The notes under the pieces: model-generated
Databases searched by the model: none
Seen by the model: only the letters and a program-made list of their open reading frames with translations
Told to the model about the DNA's origin: nothing
Shown: positions 1-10,652 of the stretch, piece after piece
Numbering within the stretch: position 1 is the first letter of the stretch
How the letters are laid out: each line of letters starts with the position of its first letter
Assembly: GCA_013115145.1 (NCBI GenBank)
Contig: JAAPAO010000556.1
Span: 1-23,925 of the forward strand
Length of the DNA stretch: 23,925 bases
Direction: 5' to 3'
Origin: Perkinsus chesapeaki
Taxonomy: Eukaryota > Perkinsozoa > Perkinsida > Perkinsidae
Translations under genes and position numbers: made by a program

Positions 1-2796
1 ATTGTCTGCGCAGATACACTATTAGTCACAGTATTAATACAATGTACAGGCGACATAGCAATTTTGCTTGCACAATATAACGAGACGACTGACGAGGTTT
101 ACTTGAAAACGAAGTACCCTGGCAAGTACCCGTTCTACTATGCTATCTCGCAGAGGAAGAACAGGACTCATTCAAGATGCTAACATGTCGGTTGTATTCT
201 GCCAGTAGAGAGTTTTTTATTCTAAAGTTTGGAATCCAAACTGCATAGGGAATAGCATCGGTTTCACTCAGAGTCGAATTGAGTTCTTTAGGGGTGTCAC
301 GAACTAATTCATTTCGCAATTGATTATTCATACACCTTAAGAGCCTATGAGAAGTATAGACGGATATCCTCCAGTGAACCTCTACTCACCAACAAACACT
401 TACTTCAGTTCTAGCCAGATACGATTCTGTCTAGTCCCTCAGACATCAACAGAAACTCTCAGGGCAATAATGATGTAACATCATTGATGTTGATGATCAA
501 CACCATATCAACCATGATCAACAGTTGATCAGTCAATCAGGTGAACATGGTCAAGTGCTTACAGGCAAGCCTCATTCTCCATATATCGTCGAACGCCGCG
601 GAATAGAGAGGAAGGATATCCCTGTATCACATTGATTCTTTTCAGTTTTCGCTACCTAGTAGGAGAGAACTTATATAAATGAATGTGTAATTATGTACAT
701 AAATGTATATGAGCTTTATATCAACCGACGGTTTCGATGGCGCGGCGTGGACGGCGTATTCCACTCCGTCCTATATATGAATCATATCGCACCTTCAAGG
801 TCCGTGCCCATACACCCGGTGCTCCTATTCGTCAACTTGGTTAAACAAAGCATCAATCACCGATGCGCGTAACAACTCCTGGAAATGAGTTCCCTTGAAG
901 AAAAAATCTCAACATATTCGAATAGCCTATTTAGTGTGCTCCAGTAGCACGCATCACTAAAACAGAAAGTATGTAAGACCGACTTGAGAGCAAAGTCACC
1001 GACTGATGAGTTCATCGCTCTCCAACCCTTCTATATCGTACTGTTAATGAATACTGTGAGTTACAGTCTGTAACGTCATGATGTAACTCATCGAATGAGA
1101 TACAGCTGCTAGTCATTTTGAAGTTTGCTCCAACCGGCGCCGGATCTTTTATATCCAAGCCCATGCTCGATTTGCTTAGGATCTCGATGACTCTTACGGG
1201 ATTCATGGGACACGTCCAAAGATATGATATCTCCCAGCAGGCATTATATCAGCTGCAACCATCATCATCATCGCTAGCGAAATTGGGAGCATAACCTTGT
1301 TAAGTTAGCTTAATACTAGGATAAAATGATACTAAACATGATACTACATCCTACTCGCGAGGTAAGAACACCTGAAGGGGGGGCTGACATGTAGTGCAGC
1401 CCGCTGAAGACATGCAAAAGTTTGTTGTTTATAATTTAAAGCGTGGATGCCGACTGCGGACTGAAGCTCTAGCATCAGCCTTGGGCTAGTAAGAGGCAAA
1501 ATCTCTCACTGAGAGCAGAAACGTAGGAAGCAGCGGAGTCCGGAGCAATTCTGCGTCCCAAGCTCAGGTTAGACTCAGATTTAGCCTGTCGACTCGCTCT
1601 CGCTGCAGAGTTAGTATGCTAGACGCGACCAACTGAGTCAAGTCGCACTCGACGTTCAAGTGCTACTTGATGTACTTCAACGCAGTTCTTGCAGTACGCC
1701 AGTTCCTGACCGTACAGTTATTTGAAATAACTTATTGGCGAATGCCACTGGGTAACCCGCGTCTCAACGACGCCGAATCAGCGAACATCAACAGATCACG
1801 TCATAACATAACAATCCCCCAATGTAGTAGTCTACTAGCAGAGTACTGAGTTGCCTGGCAGCGAGCCAATCGTCTCCCGATATGCCAGTCCAAGTCTTGG
1901 ACTCCAAGAGGCACCCGGCAAGTTCAAAGGTGATCTCCGGACCCCGTCGAGATAACAGAGGCACTCTCGCGTCGCTCGAAGCTTGGTGTCGATAGCTGTC
2001 AGACCGCCCATTCAGTTGCTTATCACCATCCTAAACTCTTTGGGCACAGGGTTCACCTTGGACATGACAGAGGCTCGCTCGTTAGCCAGAACTTGCTGGC
2101 CTGAACCTCATGCTATACGCGTAGTTGTTTGGGTACCGAAGCTATCTAAAATATGAGGGATTGGTTAGGTGGAGTTCTGTACGTGCTCCGGAGTTTGCGC
2201 GTCACAATATAGCGAGCGTCTACCGTCGAAATTCGATGCATAACTTATTACTTTTAAGCTCGTAATGACTCATTACTAATGAGAGTCTCAACTACTTGTC
2301 CAAAAGCTTATGAAGAGCTCCAGATGTGTTTACATCCCTCATATAGTTATTATCACTTGTCATGCATTAAAGCATGTAGCAAGGCCGAGTACCCGATTGG
2401 GGTTATCCCACCGCACGTGTACCTTTGCAAGTGGAGCGCGCCTCCTTAAGCGCGAGGCGTCTCAATAAGCTGCGTGAACCCTATGAAACCTGATGGATTG
2501 TGCTTGATAGCCGATTCCCGCCGGGAACTTCCCGGCTTCCAGTCCGAGTAGAGGGTTTTACGATCCTGTTCTTATCCGTAGTTGTCTCCTCTCTCGCTTT
2601 TGTTTGAGGAGCGGCTCTTAGCATCCCCAAACTTCAAGTCTAACCCCTTTAACCAAAGCTGACATTGAGTTCTATCATGGTAGCTACATCTTATATAGTT
2701 CCTAGAGAGGAGCTCTCTAATCTGCGTTTCTAACAGATAACTCTAGTCAGGGACCTTGACTCAAGGTAATTATCATTATCTCTCATCCCATTCATT
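1..2796. other. Gene-poor flank with a palindrome cluster
   Basis: No convincing gene was found on either strand; open frames are short, mostly lack an ATG and have no family resemblance. What stands out is a series of perfect palindromes with a one-base centre and arms of 7-8 bp, at 226-242, 469-485, 488-502, 515-531, 1060-1074, 1716-1732, 1887-1903, 2262-2276, 2269-2283, 2520-2536 and 2753-2767. Shorter ones of the same type (6-bp arms) lie at about 1508-1520 and 2515-2527. A related inverted repeat with a three-base spacer is at 2703-2719. The last palindrome ends 29 bases before the start codon of the secreted-protein gene. Confidence 0.6.
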
Positions 2797-3591
2797 ATGT
2801 CTACAGCTGCCTTCGTCACTGCGGTCCTCCCGTTGGTTAACGTGTTGGCCGCTCCTTGGTATGGGCCACAAGGATTCCAATGTGTTGACCCTCATATTTC
2901 TTATGGAGCGCCCAAAGTGGTACTGCACTTCGAAGAAACGTCTTTTCAATACAATAAGACGCTAGCCGAGGGCAACGTGAACATGTACGGAGTGTCGGAA
3001 GACGGTAAATCCCACACAGTCGAGGGTGCCCGTTACGTCGTTTTCCTCAACGAAACGACGAAGAAGAGAGTTGTTATTATTCCTTCTGATAGTACTCGTT
3101 AGTTCACCTCTGCCTTGAACATCAACTTCGTTGGTGAATATCACGGTACTGTTGCAGGAGGGCCTACTGATGAAGTGGTTTTCACTACTAAAAGCCAAGG
3201 CTCTGTTATCACGTTCAACTATGAGTCCTGTTATATCTCTCTGGGGTTGCAGACCTTTTGCTCTAAGAACGGCCTCAAGGTCACGATGGGTGTGAACACT
3301 GATAGCTTTGCCCATGTCATGAGGACCCTCAATGTTGTTAGAGATGGGAACGACCCGGCAACTGTCGAGTTCGCGCTTGTTGGAGTGGAATATCCTTTTC
3401 CCATATTGGCTGTGAAAAATTACGGTACGAACCTGGAAAAGCTGCTCAGCTATATGGACAGTAAGACAGAGTCCTCGAAGGAGTACTTCTGGATGAAAGG
3501 GAATGCCTTGACTTATGATATTCTGAGGAACTCCCTCACTTTGCACCAAGACAGCACGCCCTCCAATGACATCGTACTTGAAAGTTGTTAG
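2797..3591 (+). pseudogene. Secreted protein gene interrupted by one in-frame TAG
   Basis: One frame runs 264 codons from the ATG at 2797 to the TAG at 3589-3591, broken only by a TAG at 3100-3102 (codon 102). The N-terminus is a clear signal peptide: a hydrophobic stretch over residues 5-18 with a likely cut after VLA (residue 18) before APWYGP. The mature part would have four cysteines (C29, C145, C155, C264) and N-glycosylation sequons NKT (53-55) and NET (85-87). Only C29 precedes the stop, so the two halves look like one protein. There is no intron, unlike the other genes here. I do not recognise the family; it resembles the lineage-specific secreted proteins common in perkinsids. It could be a recent pseudogene, a readthrough gene or a base error. 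As it stands, translation would give a 101-residue secreted fragment. A run of eight T follows the final stop. Confidence 0.75.
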
Positions 3592-4026
3592 TTTTTTTTT
3601 CTTCGAGGGCTTCCCTCACGCCGCAGTAATGCCAGATAGAGGCCACCAGTAACAGGTGTGGTACTCAATTCTATTTTCAACTTATCACTTAGTCGTTTGG
3701 TTCATAGTACTCACTTCCTCCACGACCTTCAAAGCATACACTCGACACAATCAGCTACAGAAATTGACGAGTAATTGACGATGAATAGAAAAGCCATGCC
3801 GGAGGGATCCCCCGACGCCTCAAATGCTTCTTTCTGTTGGCGAAACCTCAACTTGCGAAACTGCCAAATCAGGCATATATGCCTTCTGTACTCAATGAGA
3901 GAATCAACCGGTTGGTTGCAGTATTTCTGATCAATGTTGATATCGACACCGATGGGGTCACAGTGTGTTCCTCTCTTCAAAGGAGCAACACTTTCAGCAC
4001 GTGATGTTCCTCAGAGGAGTCCTTTC

Positions 4027-4088
4027 AGGAACACCCTCACTTTGCATTAAAAGAGCACGCCATTCAATGACATCTTTATCGAAGCTTG
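4027..4088 (+). pseudogene. Degraded copy of the 3' end of the secreted-protein gene
   Basis: This 62-base segment aligns without gaps to 3526-3587, the last codons of the secreted-protein gene, with about 49 of 62 positions identical by eye. In the matching frame it contains a TAA and lacks the equivalent terminal stop. Both copies are followed nearby by the word gccaccagta (about 3642 and 4088). It is the remnant of a tandem duplicate whose 5' part is no longer recognisable. Confidence 0.7.
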
Positions 4089-4264
4089 CCACCAGTACGT
4101 AGCAAATAGTATTCAATGAATACAGAATACCTTGCATGCTGTATGTTTTGGAGGAGGATGATTTCATGGAATCTTTTCAGTGAAGCACTCTTATTGGGCT
4201 CGAACGAAGAGTTGTTGTCGGTCCCAGCCCATATTGCCGGAACTCCGACTGCGGTTGCCGGAAC

Positions 4265-4480
4265 GTGAATGGTCTCACTTCTATTTCAACTGAGAAGGCG
4301 ATGGTCGCAATCGACATTCCTCATCAAACTCACTGCGGCTAAATCGAAGTTCCACAACTTTCTTCATTCAAGTATCTTTCCTCCTCGCCTTCACACCAAA
4401 AGATATTCTAGTGGAGTATCTTGGGATTTATTTCTCACGAAGAAGGTTCGCTAAACGGACTTGGAATCCACTCTCACGGG
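4265..4480 (+). mobile_element. Possible non-LTR reverse transcriptase scrap
   Basis: Two adjacent frames contain SSFKYL and VEYLGIYFSRR, resembling the KYLGV/YLGI motif at the end of the reverse transcriptase domain of LINE-type elements. Frames change and stops intervene, so nothing functional remains. The similarity is short and could be coincidental. Confidence 0.25.
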
Positions 4481-4612
4481 CCGCTCGTTAACGGATATAA
4501 AATGGTTCGAGGGATACCCTCGTTTTACTAGACCGAGTCAGGTTGGGCGGAAATCTCCACAATAATCGCATAAAATTCACGACGGCATGACGCGCCTTTC
4601 TCGTTTACGTTT

Positions 4613-7027
4613 TTAACCAGCCACGAAGCCGTGCTTGCGAGGCATTGACCGACTCCAACACAGTGCTGTCCTATGCCACAACAAATGACGCGGCATGAAT
4701 GGCACAGCAGTTGATGAGGCTAGGCATACCCACAGGCTCTCCCGCTCAATCGAGCGCTCAGCGAACCGCTCGGAGCAACCCAGGTGCTGGTCGACATAGC
4801 TGAAAGATGAACTTAACACATACCGCCCCCGCCATATAGCGTTCGACGCACCAGTCAACGAACCACCAATCGTTTGATGAGCCTGCCAATCTGATTTCCA
4901 ATAACCATCAAAGTACTCTTCCAAAGTATGGTAACCTAATAATGCACTCCAACTTGGCGTAAAATATTCTCTCAAGATACCTCCACCTATCCTAACAACA
5001 ACCATATCTCCTCGTGTCGTAAGCCTCATTTTTCTATTCCCTATTGTGTACACCCCAGGCTCGTGCTTCTTCACAGTAACCTAACAGATACAGACTCATC
5101 AAGCAGCTAAAGGAGCTGCCTACTGTGAACTCCGGGTGGGTATCCATATACTCTAGTATTGCCTTGTCGATATGGTCAGCCCTCGCAGCTGACTCCTTCG
5201 ATGATTTCTACAAATACAAACAAGAGTCTGTAGTATTTCAAAGAACCGTGGAATGATATGCTACTAGCATAGTTCCGTAATATATGTAACTAACAATGTA
5301 AAGAAATTGAATTGGTCATGTTAGAGTTTAACTAATAAGCCTTTGTCAACTACATATACTATAGTACAGTAACTATTCTCGATTCACCGTTTGTGACCGC
5401 CAGAGGTATTATACAGGGTGTCCCGATAAAAATGTGCTTTTTTGAATAACTTCTTCAGGAAGGCAAATATTTCGACGGCACGTGCGACGTCCGAAAGCCC
5501 TCGAGAGGGACTTCGTAACAGTATACGGCCCATGATGATATTCGATTGGGTTGGCGAGAAATTAGAATTTAAAAATTCCCAAAAAATCGGTTTCAATGGA
5601 AACCGAGGAGTCCCTCTTGAGGGCTTTCGGACGTCGTACGTGCCGTCGAAATATTTGCCTTCCTGAAGAAGTTATTCAAAAAAGCACATTTTTTGATAGA
5701 TATAAGACATTTTGTAGATATAATATGATCACCCATCGGCACCCAGAAGTAATACCAATGATACTCTAGGCAGCCTGTCCTGCAATGCAACGATTGCATC
5801 AGCTATCACCGCTGACGTCTCTTCAAGCTTAGAGCTCCGAAACTGCGTTGAAAGTATCTTCTTCTGAAGTTCGTCTATCTGCAATAGCATCCAATACACA
5901 TCCCCCTTGCAACTATAACCTTTCGCTTTTCCTCCTCAATCAGCCTTTGTAGATCTTTACACGTGTGATGGCTTGCCGCCCTCGCCTCGTATTCTCGCAT
6001 GAATTGAGTATGCAGGGCTATTCCAAAGCAATCAAGGCTCGTCCATTGACAACGCCATTGGCAACCTACCCTCCATCTTCGCGCGGGACTTCCTCCATTC
6101 CTCCACTCGTTCGGTCGGTGGCTGCTGGCCTCCGAGGTGCGCAGCAGACCTATATTACCGTAGCAAATTATCTCTCTCGGTATCGGTAGGACCTTGTACG
6201 GTCATGCTGGCTAACCCGCCTGGAGCTGTTCCGCAGAGCGGCGCGGGAAGTAGGCGAGAAATAACCGGATTTGGAAGGTGACACCGCCTGAGAGGCAGAA
6301 AATAACCTTACTCGGTCGGAGCGTCGGAGGACTCCTCTCAGAGGAGCCCTGGCTGTTTCATGGCGAGTTTAGCGCATTTGCATAGCCCAAAGGTTGGGCA
6401 TTTTTCATCAAATTCTCCACCACGAATCGCATCTCTGGAAGGGCGTCTCTCAGCTAGAAAAAGTAACACATGCTATCGCTCGCTTAACAATCAGAAACAT
6501 GTGAATTGAATGAATAGGAAGCTACAATTAAAACAGGCGCGCAAATACACTGGAACTATACGCTGATATTATTGCGTGTAACACTGGCAAACTATTGCAA
6601 CCACTGCCTGAAAGAGGCGTAGACAAAACAAGTAATTTGGACGTATCCTCCCCATCCTTCCAGATCCATCTGAGCTATTACCCGAGCCCTCCGAGTTTTG
6701 CTGGTATCCCCACCAACTGCCGTAGCTAATACTTCACCATCGCCAGCTTGAGCCCTCCCTAGATTGGTGAGAATCGGCCCTGTCGACAAGCCAGCTGTCA
6801 ACAAGTTCTTTGGCGCCCCTTCGACTTGCTCCCTCACTACAGGCGCCTGAGTCTGGCAATGCTCCGTTATTTCCTTTGAAGCTTACGCTAACCGGCCTTT
6901 GATCATCCGGAGGCTTCTGTCCGTTGGCCATCACAGTAGGCATGCGGCCGATCTGACCTCCATAGGGGAGCGATTGAGGTGCTCCTAGAGATTGCGGTGG
7001 CCCACTCCATGCCAGCTGACCTGCCAT
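4613..7027 (-). CDS. Coiled-coil protein with a C-terminal GAS2 (GAR) domain, ten exons
   Basis: Hand-built exons, 5' to 3': 7027-6893, 6846-6682, 6453-6424, 6287-6193, 6149-6070, 6017-5920, 5878-5765, 5207-5124, 5080-4981, 4935-4613; 407 residues. Introns are mostly 41-52 nt and every junction keeps phase. The N-terminus is rich in Gly, Pro and Gln; residues about 150-235 are charged and helical, with EEWRKSRAKMEAL and LQRLIEEEKRK, and look like coiled coil; residues about 252-318 form the GAR domain, including VYTIGNRKM and the hallmark MVVVRIGGGY at 293-302, which appears only after a 45-nt in-frame intron is removed. GAR domains bind microtubules, so a cytoskeletal role is likely. Weak points: the 6424/6287 junction, where exon 3 may run further, and the tail, where an optional 38-nt intron from a GTATGT donor near 4823 would move the stop to 4720-4722. 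The start is the first ATG of an open exon downstream of an AT-rich stretch. Confidence 0.7.
5427..5694. repeat. Foldback element (86-bp imperfect inverted repeat) inside an intron
   Basis: The arms 5427-5512 and 5609-5694 are reverse complements over 86 bases with only a few mismatches, around a 96-bp centre. The whole lies in the 557-nt intron (5208-5764) of the GAS2-domain gene, which is more than ten times the usual intron length here. The left side is preceded by cagggtgtccc at 5414-5424, a word often seen at the ends of Tc1/mariner-type elements, but no matching copy is present on the right. It codes for nothing and is best read as a MITE-like snapback insertion. It also generates spurious similar open frames on both strands. 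Confidence 0.8.
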
Positions 7028-7728
7028 AGTCGACCATTACTCGTCATTGGAAACAACGTGAATTGGTGTGTGCATTGTCGTCTTACTGTATACATGGCTA
7101 TTAGGAGATAGAATTATATATTATATTTAATAATAATTACTCATCGTGTATATCCAATAAAATATACAAGACTGGTAATGATTATATTTTTATTATAATA
7201 TTTATACTATTGCACTGGTGGCCTATACAGCGACGCTAGGTGGCTCGAGGCCACAGACGGAGGGGAGTACTTCCTAATAAGAGAGATTCGCCGTGGGAGC
7301 TTTCGCTTGGACATCTCCCTTCTAGACTACAAATTGATCTACTCACTGAACAAGCAGCCGAAATGACCGCCACTTTCGCTTATCAATATGCCAGTTGTGT
7401 CGCACTGAGCAAGTAATACACTCAACGGTGTCTAGAGCAAAACCTTGGTTAACCAAACCAAGTCTCAACAGCCTTCGTTTCGATGCCACCTTTATCGAGT
7501 AGAAACCGTCATCGCCGCTTATACGTCGGCTATAGCGCCCCGATTGCATCTCGGACACTGTCACACCGATGGGGCTGAACTGCAACTGAAGTTCTCAAAG
7601 AGCTCTATTTGTCAGGGAGAGCTCAAAGCGTCAGATAAGGCTGCCGGATCGTGCCCCATGGGATCCAGGCATACACTAGAATCCTTGCATGAATGTTGTC
7701 ATCCAGATATATCGCTGTACTGATACAC
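7028..7728. other. Upstream region of the GAS2-domain gene
   Basis: About 7085-7215 is strongly AT-rich (runs such as tatatattatattt and tttttattataat) and sits just before the start of the minus-strand GAS2-domain gene, where a promoter would be expected. No defined promoter motif can be named. A minus-strand open frame at 7343-7585 lacks family resemblance and was not called. Confidence 0.4.
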
Positions 7729-7971
7729 CGAAAAGGACCCTCGGAGGGTTTTCCCCCACCCTCCGGCATATCTCCCCCACTATTACCTCTCTGCTGTCCA
7801 ATGACTGATTGCCGTTGGATGCTGAGGGTGGAGCTCCTAGCCACTGGCGGCGCCGCCGTCGTTGTTACACTCGAACGTGTCCTTAGATTAGAGCTGCTTA
7901 ACTGCGGCGGACCTATCATATTAGGCCAACCATTTGGTGCAAACATCTTGCCCCCTCTAATAGGAAACTTC
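7729..7971 (-). CDS. Possible exon of an unrecognised Ser/Thr/Gly-rich protein
   Basis: An open frame begins after a good acceptor (TTAATTACAG ending at 7972) and ends before a possible donor at 7728. An internal ATG lies at 7946-7944. The reading is low-complexity, with MFAPNGWPNMIGPPQ near the start, a Ser/Thr/Ala-rich middle and GGDMPEGGGKPSEGPF at the end. A 45-nt candidate intron follows, but the next exon cannot be fixed. Composition is similar to the N-terminus of the neighbouring GAS2-domain protein, so it may be part of a related gene. The function is unknown, and it could be noncoding. Confidence 0.3.
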
Positions 7972-9153
7972 CTGTAATTAACAAACCCAACTTTAGTTGC
8001 CAAATGCAGCTTACGGTGGTATTACCAGATAAGCAATGCAGTGACTCACAGTCAGACTGGGATTAATAGGGGCTGGTCGGCGAGAAGATGTCGCTAAATA
8101 ATATGCCGCCTAGTTCCTTTTATACAGCCTTCCTAGATTATCAACATAGGACTAGGCCACGATTAGGGCATTCGACTTGACTTCGGCAGCTGCAGCTGCC
8201 GGGGGGTTTAGGTCCTCACATCCGACGGGTAAAAACACTTCACAGCCGTAGAGAAGGAAAAGTCTCAACTTAACCACATACGGGAGTAGTAGAGATAATA
8301 GATGCATTACTGTTCTTATACCATTTTAACCAGCAACAGCACAACCAAGACGGTACTAGTAACCGTGGCGCTGCTGCTGTTTTTGATGAAGGATGAGGAG
8401 GGGCCTAAAGAATGCCTTCGACAACAGACCAAAGGAGGAGAGGTTTATTTAGACAAAAGGAAATACTTATGTAATCATAGCTCTTGTAGAGTAGTAGTAA
8501 TATAACATGCTTCAGACGAGCACACTGATAAATGGTGAACAAGAATAATAGTCAAGTACAGCAGAAGCAGCAGCAGTCGCCCAGTAATAGCCTTTAACGA
8601 TGATGACTCTCGGTCGTGCATTGCCGCCGCCGCGGCGGCTAGAAGAGTCGCATAAAGCCAATGCTAACTCTTAACACTTATCCTTGCTACTACCAACAAC
8701 AACAACTGCCGTGTGAGATGAGGGCACGAATGGGGCTAACCGTGTCGCCTCAAAGCACATAACTGGAATACTATACCGACAGTCGCTGATGTTGATGATG
8801 ACGAGGAGAGGTCAGAGAGCCTCTATGCACCCTTCCAAACCGACATAAGACAACAATCAAGATCATCATCATCATCGAGCTACAACACCGTAGGGCTGCA
8901 GAATAATCTTTGAAGACTTGACCAAGGTGAAGAAGAAGAAAAGTATTGTTTTTATACCAAGTAGTTCGGCGATATAATATTAATGCCGTCACTCTAGTCG
9001 AGCGAATACTGTATGACTTCTTAATAAGAATCATCAATGGTAGTAGTGAAACATGATCAAAGAGTACTACGTCCGCCAAGCTACACAAGTAGTAGTAGCT
9101 GCCGCCAGACGATCAACTACAACAACTGTTGGTGCCGTGACCGATCATACCGG
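7972..9153. other. Intergenic region with trinucleotide-like low complexity
   Basis: No gene was found. The stretch is dotted with short triplet runs: agcagcagcag near 8570, a GCC/GGC block at 8622-8640, aacaacaac near 8695, and atcatcatcatcatc near 8862. An even palindrome with 8-bp arms, ggcagctg followed by its complement, lies near 8185-8200. It probably holds the 3' untranslated region of the downstream RRM-like gene. Confidence 0.4.
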
Positions 9154-10652
9154 TTACATCACGATACCTTGTGACCTGCTCAACCAGCTTCCAGCGGAGG
9201 CGGCGGCGGAGGCAGGTTTGGACTGCGGCCACATGCCTGCCATGGCTGAACCACCATCACTTCTGTAGCTTGTGTATAGGTTGGTGCTAGCAGCAGCCGC
9301 AGCGGCTGGAGAAGGGGCCTCAGAGACGTCCTTGTGTGATGGGTTGCGGACAAACCTCAAAACGGTTATGTCAACACCGTTAATAACTTCGATGCCTCCC
9401 TTGGAGGAGACACCATTGAGAATCTTCTCCACCGAGGCAGGCTTGTCGAGTACTAGGAACCCCATGTTAGCTGGACGGAGTGGGCCAGGCTGACCAGGAC
9501 GCTCAACGCATCCTTTCGAACGAGAATGAACCAGACGTAGGCGAACGACGCGAACGCCATACCTGACAAAAAGAATAAGTCATTTTCACCAGGCAATGGA
9601 CTGCTTACTTTTTAGCGAAATGCTGCTTGATGATATGCGAGGCCTTGTAACCTAGCTTCTGGATCTTCCTAAGGGTTATAACGCATCCCGGTTGCTCATT
9701 GTAAACTTCAGCCACAACGTCCTTTAGGGACGGGACTGATCCCGGGGCGCCGGACTTCTTCGGACTTTTGGCCTCGATTTCGCCAGATACCTGCCAGAAG
9801 ACACAACAGAAATTATGCACAAAATGGCAGCTGGAGAACTTACATTGGCGCTACGGCCGCACTGCCTTCTGCTCTCACTAGCAGCCGAGTAGTGAGCTGG
9901 TATTGAATGAGCATCAGACCTTGAAGAAGCCGGTGGAGGAATGTAAACCGGGACGTAGGCCACTCGGCCGCCATCGGCCAGTGTAGTAGTTGTCAAGGAC
10001 GGGGAGACGCTGCTGCCTCCTGTTGTTTGCTGCTCTACACCTGACAAGTGGGTCAACACTGGCGGTGACGGTGGTGGGAGAGGCCCTACCCGATAAAGGG
10101 GAGAATGCATCGAAACCGATGTCAGACGGCGGTGATTGGGCTCTGGCGAGGTCCAATAGTGCAGGCAGAGAGAATGCCAGGTCATCCTAAGAAGGAGGAG
10201 AAGGACCATCTCATCACTTCCTACTGAACAGAGGCTCCTTACTGGTATGCCGTCAATAGGAGTTTCAAGAGCGTTATTGCGAGTTGGCGAGTTGGCAGCT
10301 TGTTGGTAATAGGGGTCAACACTGGCCGCGGCGGCCAGATCAGCTGAGGAGCTTGCAGCGATGAGCTGTTGGACGAGCAGAGCGCTGTCCAATGATATGA
10401 GGTCATCACTAGCAACTGTAGACGGGCTACTCGAAGGGGAGTCACATGACAGCTGCTGGCTCCCACTCCAATCGGTGCTCAAAGAGCCGAACGAATCTGA
10501 AACACATCGATCAGGCCAATGGCAACTGTGACAGGTATCTCACCAGGGAAGGGTCGGTCCGAATATGGAGCGAACCAGTCGCAATCACATTCGAGGGGAT
10601 TAACAACCGAGTAGTCCAGAGCCGTCGTTGGGTAGGCGGTGGCCTTGGCCAT
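9154..10652 (-). CDS. RRM-like protein, copy 1 of a tandem pair (six exons)
   Basis: Exons, 5' to 3': 10652-10544, 10496-10243, 10186-10090, 10040-9844, 9790-9609, 9562-9154; introns 46-56 nt, all GT-AG and phase-consistent, giving 415 residues. Residues 1-235 are low complexity (Ser, Thr, Pro, Ala). Residues about 240-352 are the conserved part: a lead-in SLKDVVAEVYNEQPGCVI, then KIQKLGYKASHIIKQHF and an RRM-like beta-alpha-beta fold with MGFLVLDKP (313-321, RNP1-like position) and a last strand VDITVLRFVR (343-352). The tail has Ala runs. I recall similar proteins in dinoflagellates and Perkinsus; the molecular role is not known to me, and RNA binding is an inference from the fold. The ATG at 10652 is the first in frame, with only non-ATG codons upstream. 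The paralogue is 1.2 kb upstream on the same strand. Confidence 0.8.

Noticed and set aside
2962-3549. 195-codon frame antisense to the secreted-protein gene
   Set aside because: The sense strand has the signal peptide, spaced cysteines and ATG; the antisense frame is a shadow and has none of these.
3867-3882. Even palindrome aggcata with its complement, and others such as 8185-8200
   Set aside because: These have no central base; at this number they fit chance and do not belong to the one-base-centre class.
5384-5799. Similar open frames on both strands sharing NNFFRKANISTAR
   Set aside because: They arise from the two arms of the foldback element; the resemblance is that of an inverted repeat, not of two proteins.
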